A stretch of DNA of 64,000 nucleotides. Origin: Lachnospiraceae bacterium JLR.KK008 (GTDB taxonomy: Bacteria; Bacillota; Clostridia; Lachnospirales; Lachnospiraceae). Shown piece by piece: positions 53,576 to 61,555 of this stretch (the first letter of the stretch is position 1; every line of letters starts with the position of its first letter). The stretch spans positions 2,660,001 through 2,724,000 of the forward strand of contig CP143548.1 of assembly GCA_037015955.1 (NCBI GenBank), written 5' to 3'. Both the position numbers and the translations under genes were made by a program. Under the pieces are notes generated by a model, which saw only the letters and a list, made by a program, of their open reading frames with translations, had not been told where the DNA came from and did not search any database.

Positions 53576-54445
53576 TCATTTCACTGTTTTCACCGCCGCC
53601 CTGATGATCTCTGTCAATCCCTGCTCCAGTGTATGGCGGGGCCTCCAGCCAAGAACCTCCCCGGCATGGGTAATATCCGCGACCACGTCGTTCAGTTCAT
53701 TTTTACGTGTCTCATTCTTAGATTCCACAGGCTTATGACTGCCGGCAATCTTCTGCACAAGGTCAATGACTTCCGCCACCGAATATGAAATACCGGAGCC
53801 AATATTAAAGACATCATATTCCCGCACATTTTTTATTGTCAGGGCAATGGCCTCCAGCAGATCGTCCAGATAAATATAGTCGCGTCTCGGTGAAAGATCC
53901 ATCACGCGGACACTGTCTTCCCGCATCGCCTGCCGGATGATCTGCGGAATCAGGAAATGGTCTTTCTGACCTTTGCCGTATACATTAAAAGGCCGGATGA
54001 CACTCACCTTTACGCCAAACTGCCCGGCATAAAATTCACAGAGTTCTTCCGCCATATATTTCGACTTCGCATAAGGATTGTTCGGACAGATCCGGTCGGT
54101 CTCCCGGATGGGATTGTACTGCGGCTGCCCGTAAATGTACGCGCTGATATATGTCATCGAGATCTCATATCTGCGGCACAGCTCCAGCATATGCAGCGTG
54201 CCGAACGTGTTTGTCTCGAGAAACTCCGCCGGCGCCTCCCAGCTTCGCGGCACGAATGTCCTGCCTGCCAGATGCACGATATGTCTGATCTGCTTCACCG
54301 GCAGCGCTTCCACCGCCCGCTTGTCCGTTATGTCCAGCTCTGCGGAAGTAAGCGCCATCACCTGTACGCCCCGCTCCCGCAAATAATCTGCCAGCGCCGT
54401 ACCGATGAACCCCCCGGCGCCCGTAATCAAAATTTTTCTGTTCAT
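53576..54445 (-). CDS. NAD(P)-dependent sugar epimerase/dehydratase/reductase (SDR)
   Basis: ATG 54445 begins MNRKILITGAGGFIG, the nucleotide-binding loop; sequence upstream to 54583 overlaps the nucleotidyltransferase gene and does not look real. The 289-residue extended SDR has Y125-x-x-x-K129 (NPYAKSK) and SAYIYG. The short sequence and RDYIYLDDL resemble GDP-4-keto-6-deoxyhexose reductases (Rmd-type). In the nonulosonate block it could reduce the 4-ketone produced by LegB in place of an aminotransferase. Epimerase activity is the alternative. Confidence 0.76.
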   Translation of the reverse strand: MNRKILITGAGGFIGTALADYLRERGVQVMALTSAELDITDKRAVEALPVKQIRHIVHLAGRTFVPRSWEAPAEFLETNTFGTLHMLELCRRYEISMTYISAYIYGQPQYNPIRETDRICPNNPYAKSKYMAEELCEFYAGQFGVKVSVIRPFNVYGKGQKDHFLIPQIIRQAMREDSVRVMDLSPRRDYIYLDDLLEAIALTIKNVREYDVFNIGSGISYSVAEVIDLVQKIAGSHKPVESKNETRKNELNDVVADITHAGEVLGWRPRHTLEQGLTEIIRAAVKTVK

Positions 54446-54473
54446 ATTCCTGTATCCATACCCTCCGCGCATG

Positions 54474-55559
54474 TTACCTGTCTGACTGCTCGCGGATCTC
54501 CCGTGTGCGCAGCATCTCTTCCATTGAGGAGAACTCTCCCATATCCTCCCATGCCTTCTCTGTGATCGGGTAGACGCCCACATGCTCGCCTCTGTCCAGA
54601 CAGACCTGGATCAGATCGGTAATGTGCATAAACCCTTCTTTCGGTATGAGCTGAAGTACCTGCGGATCAAGGACATAGACACCCGTGTTGACGAGGAAAC
54701 TCATCTCCGGTTTCTCCGACAGACTTTCCATCTGTCCGCCTCTGCCGATATTAACAACGCCATAGGGTATCGTGTAATTTTTCAGCGAAGTGATCAGCGT
54801 GATCACATTGCCATGAGAGCGATGAAACTTCATGACCTTGCCATAATCCACATCCAGTAATATATCGCAGTTGCTGACAAAAAACGGTTCCTGGATTTCC
54901 TCTTTGACGAGATAGAGACTGCCCGCAGTGCCAAGGAAATCTTCTTCCTCCAGATATGTGACCGCATAGGCCGGATGCAGATCCTGCATATACGCCTTGA
55001 TCAGATTCTTTCTGTAATTGACAGACAGATAAAACCGGCTGCATCCCGCCTCACGGAACGAATCGATCACCTGCTCCAGTATCGTCGTCTTGCCGATCGG
55101 AATGAGCGGCTTTGGAAGCACCTGTGTATAAGGATAAAGGCGGGTCCCCTTGCCTCCCGCCATGATGACGACCGGCGCCTGCGTCTTCTCTTCACAGCGC
55201 CGCTTTCTCCCCGGCGTCTCATAACGGAACAGAAGATCCAGCAGCATACCGCTCCGGTCGATCACCGGGATCGCATCGATGCCATAGCGTTCCATCAGGC
55301 TGACCGCCCGGTGCGCGTCTTCCTCTGTGACACAGACTGGTTTTTTTGTCATCGCCGCCGTCACGGTTTCCGTCATATCCTGGCTTTTGAGGATCAGTTT
55401 TCTGACATCACTGTCAGTCAAAACGCCGAGAAGTTTGCGGTCTTCCACGATGAGCACAATCCGCTCATGCGTCTCATCCAGCACTTTGATTGCTTCCAGA
55501 ATGGAACACTCCGGCGAGATACAGAGTGTTTCTAATTTATCATACCTCTTCTCATACAT
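54474..55559 (-). CDS. CBS-domain sugar-1-phosphate nucleotidyltransferase (PtmE-like)
   Basis: I start at ATG 55559, 8 nt inside the end of the preceding gene. The 361-residue protein has two CBS domains (about 8-60 and 66-112) and a nucleotidyltransferase domain from residue 129 with VIMAGGKGTRLYPYT and PKPLIPIG, ending in EDMGEFSSMEEML. This two-part layout is that of PtmE, the GlcN-1-phosphate guanylyltransferase of the Campylobacter legionaminate pathway. Adjacent LegB-like gene supports it. CBS domains may bind a nucleotide and tune activity. The base used (GTP, UTP or CTP) is not certain. Confidence 0.83.
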   Translation of the reverse strand: MYEKRYDKLETLCISPECSILEAIKVLDETHERIVLIVEDRKLLGVLTDSDVRKLILKSQDMTETVTAAMTKKPVCVTEEDAHRAVSLMERYGIDAIPVIDRSGMLLDLLFRYETPGRKRRCEEKTQAPVVIMAGGKGTRLYPYTQVLPKPLIPIGKTTILEQVIDSFREAGCSRFYLSVNYRKNLIKAYMQDLHPAYAVTYLEEEDFLGTAGSLYLVKEEIQEPFFVSNCDILLDVDYGKVMKFHRSHGNVITLITSLKNYTIPYGVVNIGRGGQMESLSEKPEMSFLVNTGVYVLDPQVLQLIPKEGFMHITDLIQVCLDRGEHVGVYPITEKAWEDMGEFSSMEEMLRTREIREQSDR

Positions 55560-56532
55560 TATAAATATCTGCCTTATAAATATTCGTGTTCTGTCTGATC
55601 CATTCGACCGTCTCCGCCAGTCCCTGTTCAAACGTATAGCGGGGCTGCCACTTCGTGAGCCGTCTGATTTTTTCATTAGAGCCGAGCAGCCGGTTGACTT
55701 CACTCTTTTCCGGACGGGTGCGCTGCTCATCGCAGACAATCTGTGCCTGCGGATTGATCTGACGGATCAGTTCCTCTGCGAGATCGCCGATGCTGATCTC
55801 TCTCTGCGTGGCGATGTTGATCTCCTCGCCGACCGTCCGTTCTGATCTGGCGATCTCGTAAAAGCCGCTGGCTGTGTCTTTCACATAATTAAAGTCTCTT
55901 GTCGGTGTCAGCGAACCGAGTCTGATCTGCTCCTTTCCCGCCAAAAGCTGGGAGACGATCGTCGGAATGACCGCCCTTGCCGACTGCCTCGGTCCGAATG
56001 TGTTGAACGGCCTGACGATTGTCACCGGCAGTTCAAAGCTCCGGTAAAAGCTCTCTGCCAGCCGGTCAGCCCCGATCTTCGTCGCCGAATACGGTGACTG
56101 CCCCTGATACGGATGCTTTTCGTCGATCGGCACATACTGCGCCGTGCCGTATACTTCCGAAGTGGATGTTATCAATACCCGCTCCAGATCCAGATCCCTC
56201 GCTGCCTGCAGGACGTTTAACGTTCCTTTGATATTCGTATCCACATAGGAATCCGGGGAGTGATAACTGAATGGGATGGCGATCAGCGCCGCCAGATGGA
56301 ACACACCGTCTGTCCCTCTCATTGCCTCCCGCACACCGTTCGGGTCCCGGATGTCTCCCTGAAAGATCTCCAGTTCATCCAGTTTCTCTTTGGGGAAGCT
56401 ATCCAGCCATCCCCAGGAATTAAAAGAATTATAATAAGTAAAGGCCTTCACTTCCAGACCCTGTTCCATCAGATATTCCGTCAGGTGGCTGCCGATAAAT
56501 CCGTCCGCCCCTGTCACCAACACTTTTTTCAT
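55552..56532 (-). CDS. legB: LegB-like NDP-GlcNAc 4,6-dehydratase
   Basis: ATG 56532 overlaps the preceding gene by 4 nt. The 326-residue SDR starts KKVLVTGADGFIGSHLTEYL and has TSTSEVYGT (122-130), Y148-x-x-x-K152 in SPYSATK, and RPFNTFGPRQSARAVIP. The run FYNSFNSWGWLDSFP-type segment (residues 33-47) and GDIRDPNGVREAM are hallmarks of LegB as I remember it. The enzyme forms a 4-keto-6-deoxy-GlcNAc nucleotide, first step toward legionaminate-type acids. In Campylobacter the carrier is GDP, which fits the PtmE-like neighbour. LegC is not seen next to it. Confidence 0.86.
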   Translation of the reverse strand: MKKVLVTGADGFIGSHLTEYLMEQGLEVKAFTYYNSFNSWGWLDSFPKEKLDELEIFQGDIRDPNGVREAMRGTDGVFHLAALIAIPFSYHSPDSYVDTNIKGTLNVLQAARDLDLERVLITSTSEVYGTAQYVPIDEKHPYQGQSPYSATKIGADRLAESFYRSFELPVTIVRPFNTFGPRQSARAVIPTIVSQLLAGKEQIRLGSLTPTRDFNYVKDTASGFYEIARSERTVGEEINIATQREISIGDLAEELIRQINPQAQIVCDEQRTRPEKSEVNRLLGSNEKIRRLTKWQPRYTFEQGLAETVEWIRQNTNIYKADIYNV

Positions 56533-58064
56533 ACTCCCAGTCCTTTCCGTATCTCTTCCACTGCCAGCTTTACAACCTCTTTTCTGCTCTGTTCCACTAA
56601 GTCCGGATCGGCGCCTTCGATCGGGGAATAGATGCAGATACCGCTGTCCGCAAAGGCCCGGAAATAGTTTCTCACGGACAGGGCCGATATTTCTCCGCCT
56701 CTCAGGATTTCTTCGATGGCTGCTCTGCACTGCGCCTCATTACCGACCTGATAGATGCCCGGTCCATGTTCAAATCCGCCGTGTCCGAATACCAGAACCG
56801 GTCTGCCGTTGGCGATGGCCTCGATCGATACGGTTCCTGCCGGCGTCGCCGCCGCCACACAGTGCTCCAGCAGATCGACCGACTCCGCCTCACTGCTCAC
56901 AAGCGTGACATTGTCCGTATCCCGCAGATCTTCATAAAAACGCTGCATCCGATACGGCTGTACAAAATGTTCTTTTACATAGAGCCGGATGCCATATTTT
57001 TTCAGAACCGGTGCAAGCAGCTGCACGCAAAGCTCCTGCTCTGCGAATACCCCTGCCTGCGGCAGTGTCGTCGCCTCCGGCTGCAGATGCAGCAGGAATA
57101 ATACATACTTTTCATGTTCCATCTCCGGCATTACGGCCATTTTCTCATAATCATCGATCGTAGCACAGTGTCTCAGCTTATGCCGCACCTTTTGAATGCA
57201 GTAGGCATCTTTTCTCATCCATGCCAGACTTTCCTTCCAGGGCGCGGCCGATCTCTCCCGCAGCGCGCCTGCAAGCCCATGCTTTACCCGGGAGAGCTGA
57301 CGCTTCCATATCTTATCCCGCATCACATATCCCATGATTTGCCGTTTTTCTTTTTTGGCATGTTCTTTCCGGCTGCCGGAACCGAGCATCACTTTCATCT
57401 TCTGCAACTTATTTTCTTTCAGCAACGCCTGATAGTAAGCCTCCACATCCTCTGGCAGCGTTACCTGCTTATCTCCGCCTCTCTTCCCCTGACGCTCGTA
57501 GTCCTCATAAGTCTTATCCAGCCGTTCATACAAACGGTACAGATCATTGCCAACAAAGCACCAGTGCGGCAGATGGGTCGGCGCCAGAATGCACATGGGA
57601 ATCTGTCTCGCCCTGGTCAACGCATAGATGATATAGTCGTGCGTATGATGTGGAATCCCGGTGAGAAAGACAAAATTGATTTCATTTCTCATAAATACGT
57701 CATTCCAAAACCGCAGATGATGAAGGTAAAACCGCTTGGCCTCATCATACGTGAATATATCAAAATCGGTAATGCGGCAGAGCATCTTTACTGCCACAGG
57801 CTCATATGGCTCCATTGCTGACAGAATCTCCCGGTCAAGGGGAAGCAGACCATTCATATCCATTTTCTGCTCATATCTGGCATTGGCGCACATATCATAG
57901 TCGACTGTTTCATATTTTGCGGGATCGTAACTGTCATTGCCATCGTTGTCCCGGCTCGTCAGCACACATCTGTGAAAATGAACCTGTTCGTCGATCTCTT
58001 TCAGAATAGAAGTCTGATACCCGTTTACGGAATCATACCCCTGAAAAAATAAGTTAATGTTCAT
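56529..58064 (-). CDS. KpsC/KpsS-like GT-B protein, candidate nonulosonate transferase
   Basis: ATG 58064 follows AGGAGA at six bases. The 511-residue soluble protein has an N-terminal half I do not recognise and a basic middle (about 210-290). From about residue 325, LHLQPEATTLPQAGVFAEQ, LYVKEHF, then DLLEHCVAAATPAGTVSIEAIANGRPVLVFG resemble the donor domain of capsule-synthesis proteins (KpsC/KpsS type, some of which are Kdo transferases using CMP-Kdo). Directly upstream of LegB in the nonulosonate block, it is a candidate to transfer the CMP-activated acid. It overlaps the exporter gene by 11 nt. Family placement is tentative. Confidence 0.62.
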   Translation of the reverse strand: MNINLFFQGYDSVNGYQTSILKEIDEQVHFHRCVLTSRDNDGNDSYDPAKYETVDYDMCANARYEQKMDMNGLLPLDREILSAMEPYEPVAVKMLCRITDFDIFTYDEAKRFYLHHLRFWNDVFMRNEINFVFLTGIPHHTHDYIIYALTRARQIPMCILAPTHLPHWCFVGNDLYRLYERLDKTYEDYERQGKRGGDKQVTLPEDVEAYYQALLKENKLQKMKVMLGSGSRKEHAKKEKRQIMGYVMRDKIWKRQLSRVKHGLAGALRERSAAPWKESLAWMRKDAYCIQKVRHKLRHCATIDDYEKMAVMPEMEHEKYVLFLLHLQPEATTLPQAGVFAEQELCVQLLAPVLKKYGIRLYVKEHFVQPYRMQRFYEDLRDTDNVTLVSSEAESVDLLEHCVAAATPAGTVSIEAIANGRPVLVFGHGGFEHGPGIYQVGNEAQCRAAIEEILRGGEISALSVRNYFRAFADSGICIYSPIEGADPDLVEQSRKEVVKLAVEEIRKGLGV

Positions 58065-59853
58065 TCTGATTCTCCTGAACGATCTTGCCGTCTCGCACCG
58101 CAAAAATCATATCGCAGTTCTCGATCGTCTTCAGCCTGTGAGCAATGATCAGCATCGTCTTTCGTCCGTGGAAATGATTGATTGCTTCCATAATCGCCGC
58201 CTCTGTGTCATTGTCCAGAGCAGAAGTCGCTTCGTCGAGAATAAGCAGCTCCGGATTATGGTAGAGCGCTCTGGCTATACCCAGACGCTGTCTCTGCCCG
58301 CCGGACATGCGGATGCCGCGCTCTCCGATCTCTGTGTCCAGCCCTTGTGGCTGTTCCTGTACGAATGAGGTGAGCTGCGCCTCCTCCAGCACTTCCCACA
58401 CCCGTTTCTCACTGACTTTTTCCCGCGGAATACCGAACGCCACATTTGCCCGTATTGTATCGTCAATCAGATTGATCGTCTGCGGAATATAACCGATATT
58501 ATGCAGCCAGCCCGCATAATCAGCGTTCACATCCACCCCGTCGCATAATACCCGGCCGGACTGTGCATCGAGCAGTCCGAGCATAATATCGACGAGCGTC
58601 GTCTTCCCTGCACCCGATTTCCCGACAATACCGACCGATTTCCCGACCGGAATCCGCATAGAAGCATTGTCAAATATTTTTTTATCGGAATTCGGATACT
58701 GATAGCTGATCCCTTCGATCGTCACCTCACTGCAAAGCGGCAGTTTCCCCTCACTGTCTCTGCCTCCGGCATGTCCGTCCCTGGCCACTGATCCACAGTC
58801 TTCACAAGTTTCAGAACCCTTGCGAGCGCTTGCTTTTACATGCTGCGGCATCTCCACATTCTCATATACGAAATCAAGCGTCGGCTTATAATAGGCGATA
58901 TTGGCGAGGTACGTACTCATCCGGTTGGCACAGGGCATGAGACGCACCGCCGCCAGTGCAAAGGCGGAGAGCTGGGGTAGCATACTCGTCACACTCTGAC
59001 CGAGCGCAATCATCACACCAAGATAGGCGAGAATCCCGCCGATACAAACACTTTCAATAATCAGACGCGGCGCAGAGCCAAGCACCTTCTGACTTCTGGA
59101 AAGGTCATAAAACAGTTTGCCATTGTTCTCATATTCCTCCAGGAAAGAGTCCTCCTTGGCAAAGATTTTGACATCCTTGATACTCATGATCGACTGGATG
59201 ATACTGTTATACATACGGCTCTGCCGCACTCTGGCCTCCTGCCCGATCCGTCCCAGCTTCGGTTTGAAGATCAGTGCAATCAGCCCGGTGACGCCAAAAA
59301 GTACGACGCACATGACAACCATCATCTGAAAATCAATGACGAGCAGCACCAGTCCGAGACAGATCGCAATGACAAACTCAGACATGAACTGGATACACTC
59401 AAGCAGCAGAGAGAAGACTCCCGTCGTATCGCTGTATACCGTTCGCAGCACGTCCGAAGTGTTGGCATTCAGATAAAACTCATAAGGCTTATTAAAATAG
59501 ATGCGGAGCAGGTCTCTGGAGATCAGAAACTGACTGTTGCAGATAAACGTATGCTGTACATGATACATAAACAGCAGATACATGTTTTTCAACACAAAGA
59601 TAACGATCAGGGCTATAATCATCGTGATCACAAACTCTTCCAGACTCTCCAGACCGAGCAGATTACTGATCAGGATGACCAGTTTGTTGCCCGTAAAGGC
59701 ATCCGGCTCGACGACCGCCGTGACAATCGGCAGTATCATAGAGACACCGACCGTCTCCAGAATTGCCCCGATGATAATGAGAACAAGCAGGACCGCCACC
59801 TGTCTCTTCTGCTTTTTATTCAGTACCACATTCAGTTTATTGATAATATCCAT
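58054..59853 (-). CDS. ABC exporter for lipid-linked glycans (PglK/MsbA-like, fused TMD-NBD)
   Basis: The 599-residue protein has six N-terminal helices (to about 320) and a nucleotide-binding domain with Walker A GKSGAGKT near 405, signature MSGGQRQR, Walker B LLILDEATSALD and IIAHRL. A Cys-containing hydrophilic insert (about 345-375) separates the halves and is absent from the paralogue at 3815. Probably flips a polyprenyl-linked saccharide. The start is unusual: AAAGGA lies 24 nt from the ATG with a 17 nt hairpin between them (59861-59877), so the folded leader would bring them to 7 nt. A 10 bp dyad lies further upstream. Confidence 0.87.
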   Translation of the reverse strand: MDIINKLNVVLNKKQKRQVAVLLVLIIIGAILETVGVSMILPIVTAVVEPDAFTGNKLVILISNLLGLESLEEFVITMIIALIVIFVLKNMYLLFMYHVQHTFICNSQFLISRDLLRIYFNKPYEFYLNANTSDVLRTVYSDTTGVFSLLLECIQFMSEFVIAICLGLVLLVIDFQMMVVMCVVLFGVTGLIALIFKPKLGRIGQEARVRQSRMYNSIIQSIMSIKDVKIFAKEDSFLEEYENNGKLFYDLSRSQKVLGSAPRLIIESVCIGGILAYLGVMIALGQSVTSMLPQLSAFALAAVRLMPCANRMSTYLANIAYYKPTLDFVYENVEMPQHVKASARKGSETCEDCGSVARDGHAGGRDSEGKLPLCSEVTIEGISYQYPNSDKKIFDNASMRIPVGKSVGIVGKSGAGKTTLVDIMLGLLDAQSGRVLCDGVDVNADYAGWLHNIGYIPQTINLIDDTIRANVAFGIPREKVSEKRVWEVLEEAQLTSFVQEQPQGLDTEIGERGIRMSGGQRQRLGIARALYHNPELLILDEATSALDNDTEAAIMEAINHFHGRKTMLIIAHRLKTIENCDMIFAVRDGKIVQENQNEH

Positions 59854-59860
59854 GTTATAT

Positions 59861-59877
59861 CATGTGCTTCGCACATG
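59861..59877 (-). promoter_or_regulatory. Hairpin between Shine-Dalgarno and start codon of the ABC gene
   Basis: CATGTGC-GAA-GCACATG, seven perfect base pairs with a 3 nt loop. AAAGGA (59878-59883) lies just upstream and the ATG (59853) seven nt downstream. The linear gap is too long for normal initiation, but the fold would restore it. An ATG inside the stem opens a 14-codon frame that overlaps the start of the exporter in another frame. Confidence 0.6.
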
Positions 59878-59897
59878 TCCTTTCATGCCATACGGCA

Positions 59898-59921
59898 GTA
59901 TAATATCTGTCGATATTATAC
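59898..59921 (-). repeat. 10-bp-arm inverted repeat (possible operator) upstream of ABC gene
   Basis: GTATAATATC and GATATTATAC flank a 4 nt spacer, perfect over 10 bp. It contains TATAAT-like sequence on both strands, but no good -35 lies 16-18 nt upstream, so I do not call a promoter. It is symmetrical enough to be a protein-binding site. Confidence 0.45.
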
Positions 59922-59946
59922 CCCGTCTATCCTTTTTGGTCTCCGG

Positions 59947-60801
59947 TCAGCCGCCATGCTTTCTCCTGCTAAACAGAAGCTTCAGAAGTCCGAGCAGCCG
60001 TTTCTTTTTCTTTTTCCCCGGATTTTCATCATACGTATCCTGCAGATAACGCTGGACTTTCTGGCTCTGCGACACCCGCACTTTCAGGCGATGCAGCAGC
60101 AGATTGCGCTTTTCCTGCACTGCGACCATCAGTGTCCGCCTCGAATACCAAAGCTGGTCGAGCACTTCGGAAAACGGGATGACCTGACTGCCATGCGTTT
60201 CCAGGAAATTTTCCAGCTCCCGGTAATCACTTTCGCGCAGTTCATTACAGTGCAGACATACCGTGTCCACGCCCCGGGAAATCCTCGGTCTTGCGCTCTT
60301 ACATGGCACAAAGAGCAGGCCCTTCGTGAAATAAGGGATGTCCGCAAAGCCGTCCGTCACACAGGTAAATCCAAGATTTTTCAGCGCTTTCAGCGTCCTT
60401 TTGTCATACGTATGACCCGGGGCCATAAATATTGTAACATTAAGTCCCTTTTTTTGCAAAATTTCCCTGCCGGCCCGTATCTTTTCATACTGGACATCAT
60501 AGGGAAGCCCGGCAAATTCACTCGCTTTTTTCAGCCCCAGCAGGCCGGCGTTTTTCGTCTCATAGACATGACGGTAGCCATGCTGCGCAATCTGCCACCC
60601 ACTCTTTTCCAGACATCTGATATATTCCCAGAAATCCTCGTGCCGCTCCCCACGCTTTAAATTCTCGTCCGCATTGTCCGGTACGACGCCGATCAGCGGT
60701 CTGACTCTGTATTTGTCGAAGATCGCCTTGACTCTGTAAAATCGATTCCAATCCATATCCGGTGTGATGTCGTCCAACCGGAAAATACACACATTAGTCA
60801 T
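59947..60801 (-). CDS. DUF2334-type polysaccharide deacetylase-like protein
   Basis: I use ATG 60801, which overlaps the preceding gene by 8 nt; a TTG at 60816 is less likely. The 284-residue protein opens TNVCIFRLDDITPDMDW with the metal-binding Asp pair, then QIAQHGYRHVYE (H-x-x-x-H) and MAPGHTYDKRTLKAL, the order of DUF2334/polysaccharide deacetylase proteins. VCLHCNELRESDYREL near 205 is the final histidine motif. The C-terminal 60 residues are strongly basic. It probably deacetylates a sugar on a glycan or intermediate. No signal peptide, so cytoplasmic. Confidence 0.77.
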   Translation of the reverse strand: MTNVCIFRLDDITPDMDWNRFYRVKAIFDKYRVRPLIGVVPDNADENLKRGERHEDFWEYIRCLEKSGWQIAQHGYRHVYETKNAGLLGLKKASEFAGLPYDVQYEKIRAGREILQKKGLNVTIFMAPGHTYDKRTLKALKNLGFTCVTDGFADIPYFTKGLLFVPCKSARPRISRGVDTVCLHCNELRESDYRELENFLETHGSQVIPFSEVLDQLWYSRRTLMVAVQEKRNLLLHRLKVRVSQSQKVQRYLQDTYDENPGKKKKKRLLGLLKLLFSRRKHGG

Positions 60802-61555
60802 CCGTAAGTACCCCAATCAGATTGATAATGCCCTTCACTGCTTCCGCCCTCAGTCCCACCACATCTTCACAGTCATAATAATAAAGCTCGTCTCCGCCAA
60901 AAGACTCCTTAAATTCCGTGATGTTCCTCACTTCTTCGCGCAGGCCCGCGCCGCCCCAGTCATATATAGTCTTCCCCATTTCTTTGAAATACATCATATC
61001 AGCCTTGTGCAAATATCGATTGGCGATACCGACAATGCGTGCACTCACATGTTCACTGCGAAACTGTGAGGCAGACTGGTAAGAGCGGACAAACGTGTCC
61101 CCGACAATATACGTATGATAGACCAGAACCTGATCACCCTGCTTCGCACAGGTGATGGCAAACACCCCTTCCGCGGCGTATGTCTCGATCTCTTCTTTAT
61201 ATTTCTCATACGCTTCATCGGTAATCCCCTTGGTCTTCCAGAAGTCAATAAAAAATTCACAGAATCGGGCAATGTCTTCCTGCGTGATCTCCTGTCCTGT
61301 CTTAAACTCCGCAGTAATACCCTCTCTTGCCGCCCGGCGGATCTGATACCGGCAGTCTTTCTGACATCTGGCCACAATCTCTTCCTCGCTCAATGTCAGA
61401 TCCGTGATCAGCGTTCGCACTTCCCGCAGTACTTTGCCGATCGGCTTTTTGGCGCCCCGGTATAAGAGGATACCGTCCAGCCCGCATTTTTCCTCGGCAT
61501 ACCATATTTCCCGAAAGTCAACGCCGTGTTTTTTTCTGCGATTTACTACCAACAT
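60794..61555 (-). CDS. FemAB/GNAT-like acyl- or aminoacyltransferase
   Basis: The 253-residue protein resembles the single-domain FemAB-related (acetyltransferase_6) group. CRYQIRRAAREG near 70 is the N-RR motif, and DWGGAGLREEVRNITEFKESFGG near 205 has the FK-x2-FGG element that ends the FemAB fold. FemX/FemA enzymes pass amino acids to lipid II, whereas shorter relatives acylate amino sugars. It overlaps the GT4 gene by 38 nt and the deacetylase gene by 8 nt, so a role in re-acylating the sugar that the deacetylase frees is possible. Confidence 0.7.
   Translation of the reverse strand: MLVVNRRKKHGVDFREIWYAEEKCGLDGILLYRGAKKPIGKVLREVRTLITDLTLSEEEIVARCQKDCRYQIRRAAREGITAEFKTGQEITQEDIARFCEFFIDFWKTKGITDEAYEKYKEEIETYAAEGVFAITCAKQGDQVLVYHTYIVGDTFVRSYQSASQFRSEHVSARIVGIANRYLHKADMMYFKEMGKTIYDWGGAGLREEVRNITEFKESFGGDELYYYDCEDVVGLRAEAVKGIINLIGVLTDD

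Noticed and set aside
52531-53604. A 357-codon plus-strand frame
   Set aside because: Exactly covers the NeuB-type gene in antisense and shows no family features.
54446-54583. Upstream extension of the SDR frame
   Set aside because: It would put about 46 non-family residues before the Rossmann start and overlap the neighbouring gene.
56533-56730. Upstream extension of the LegB frame
   Set aside because: Arg-rich shadow of the preceding gene; the LegB family begins at the ATGA overlap.
59551-60660. A 369-codon plus-strand frame
   Set aside because: Antisense to the ABC exporter and deacetylase genes and spans their gap; no recognisable domain.
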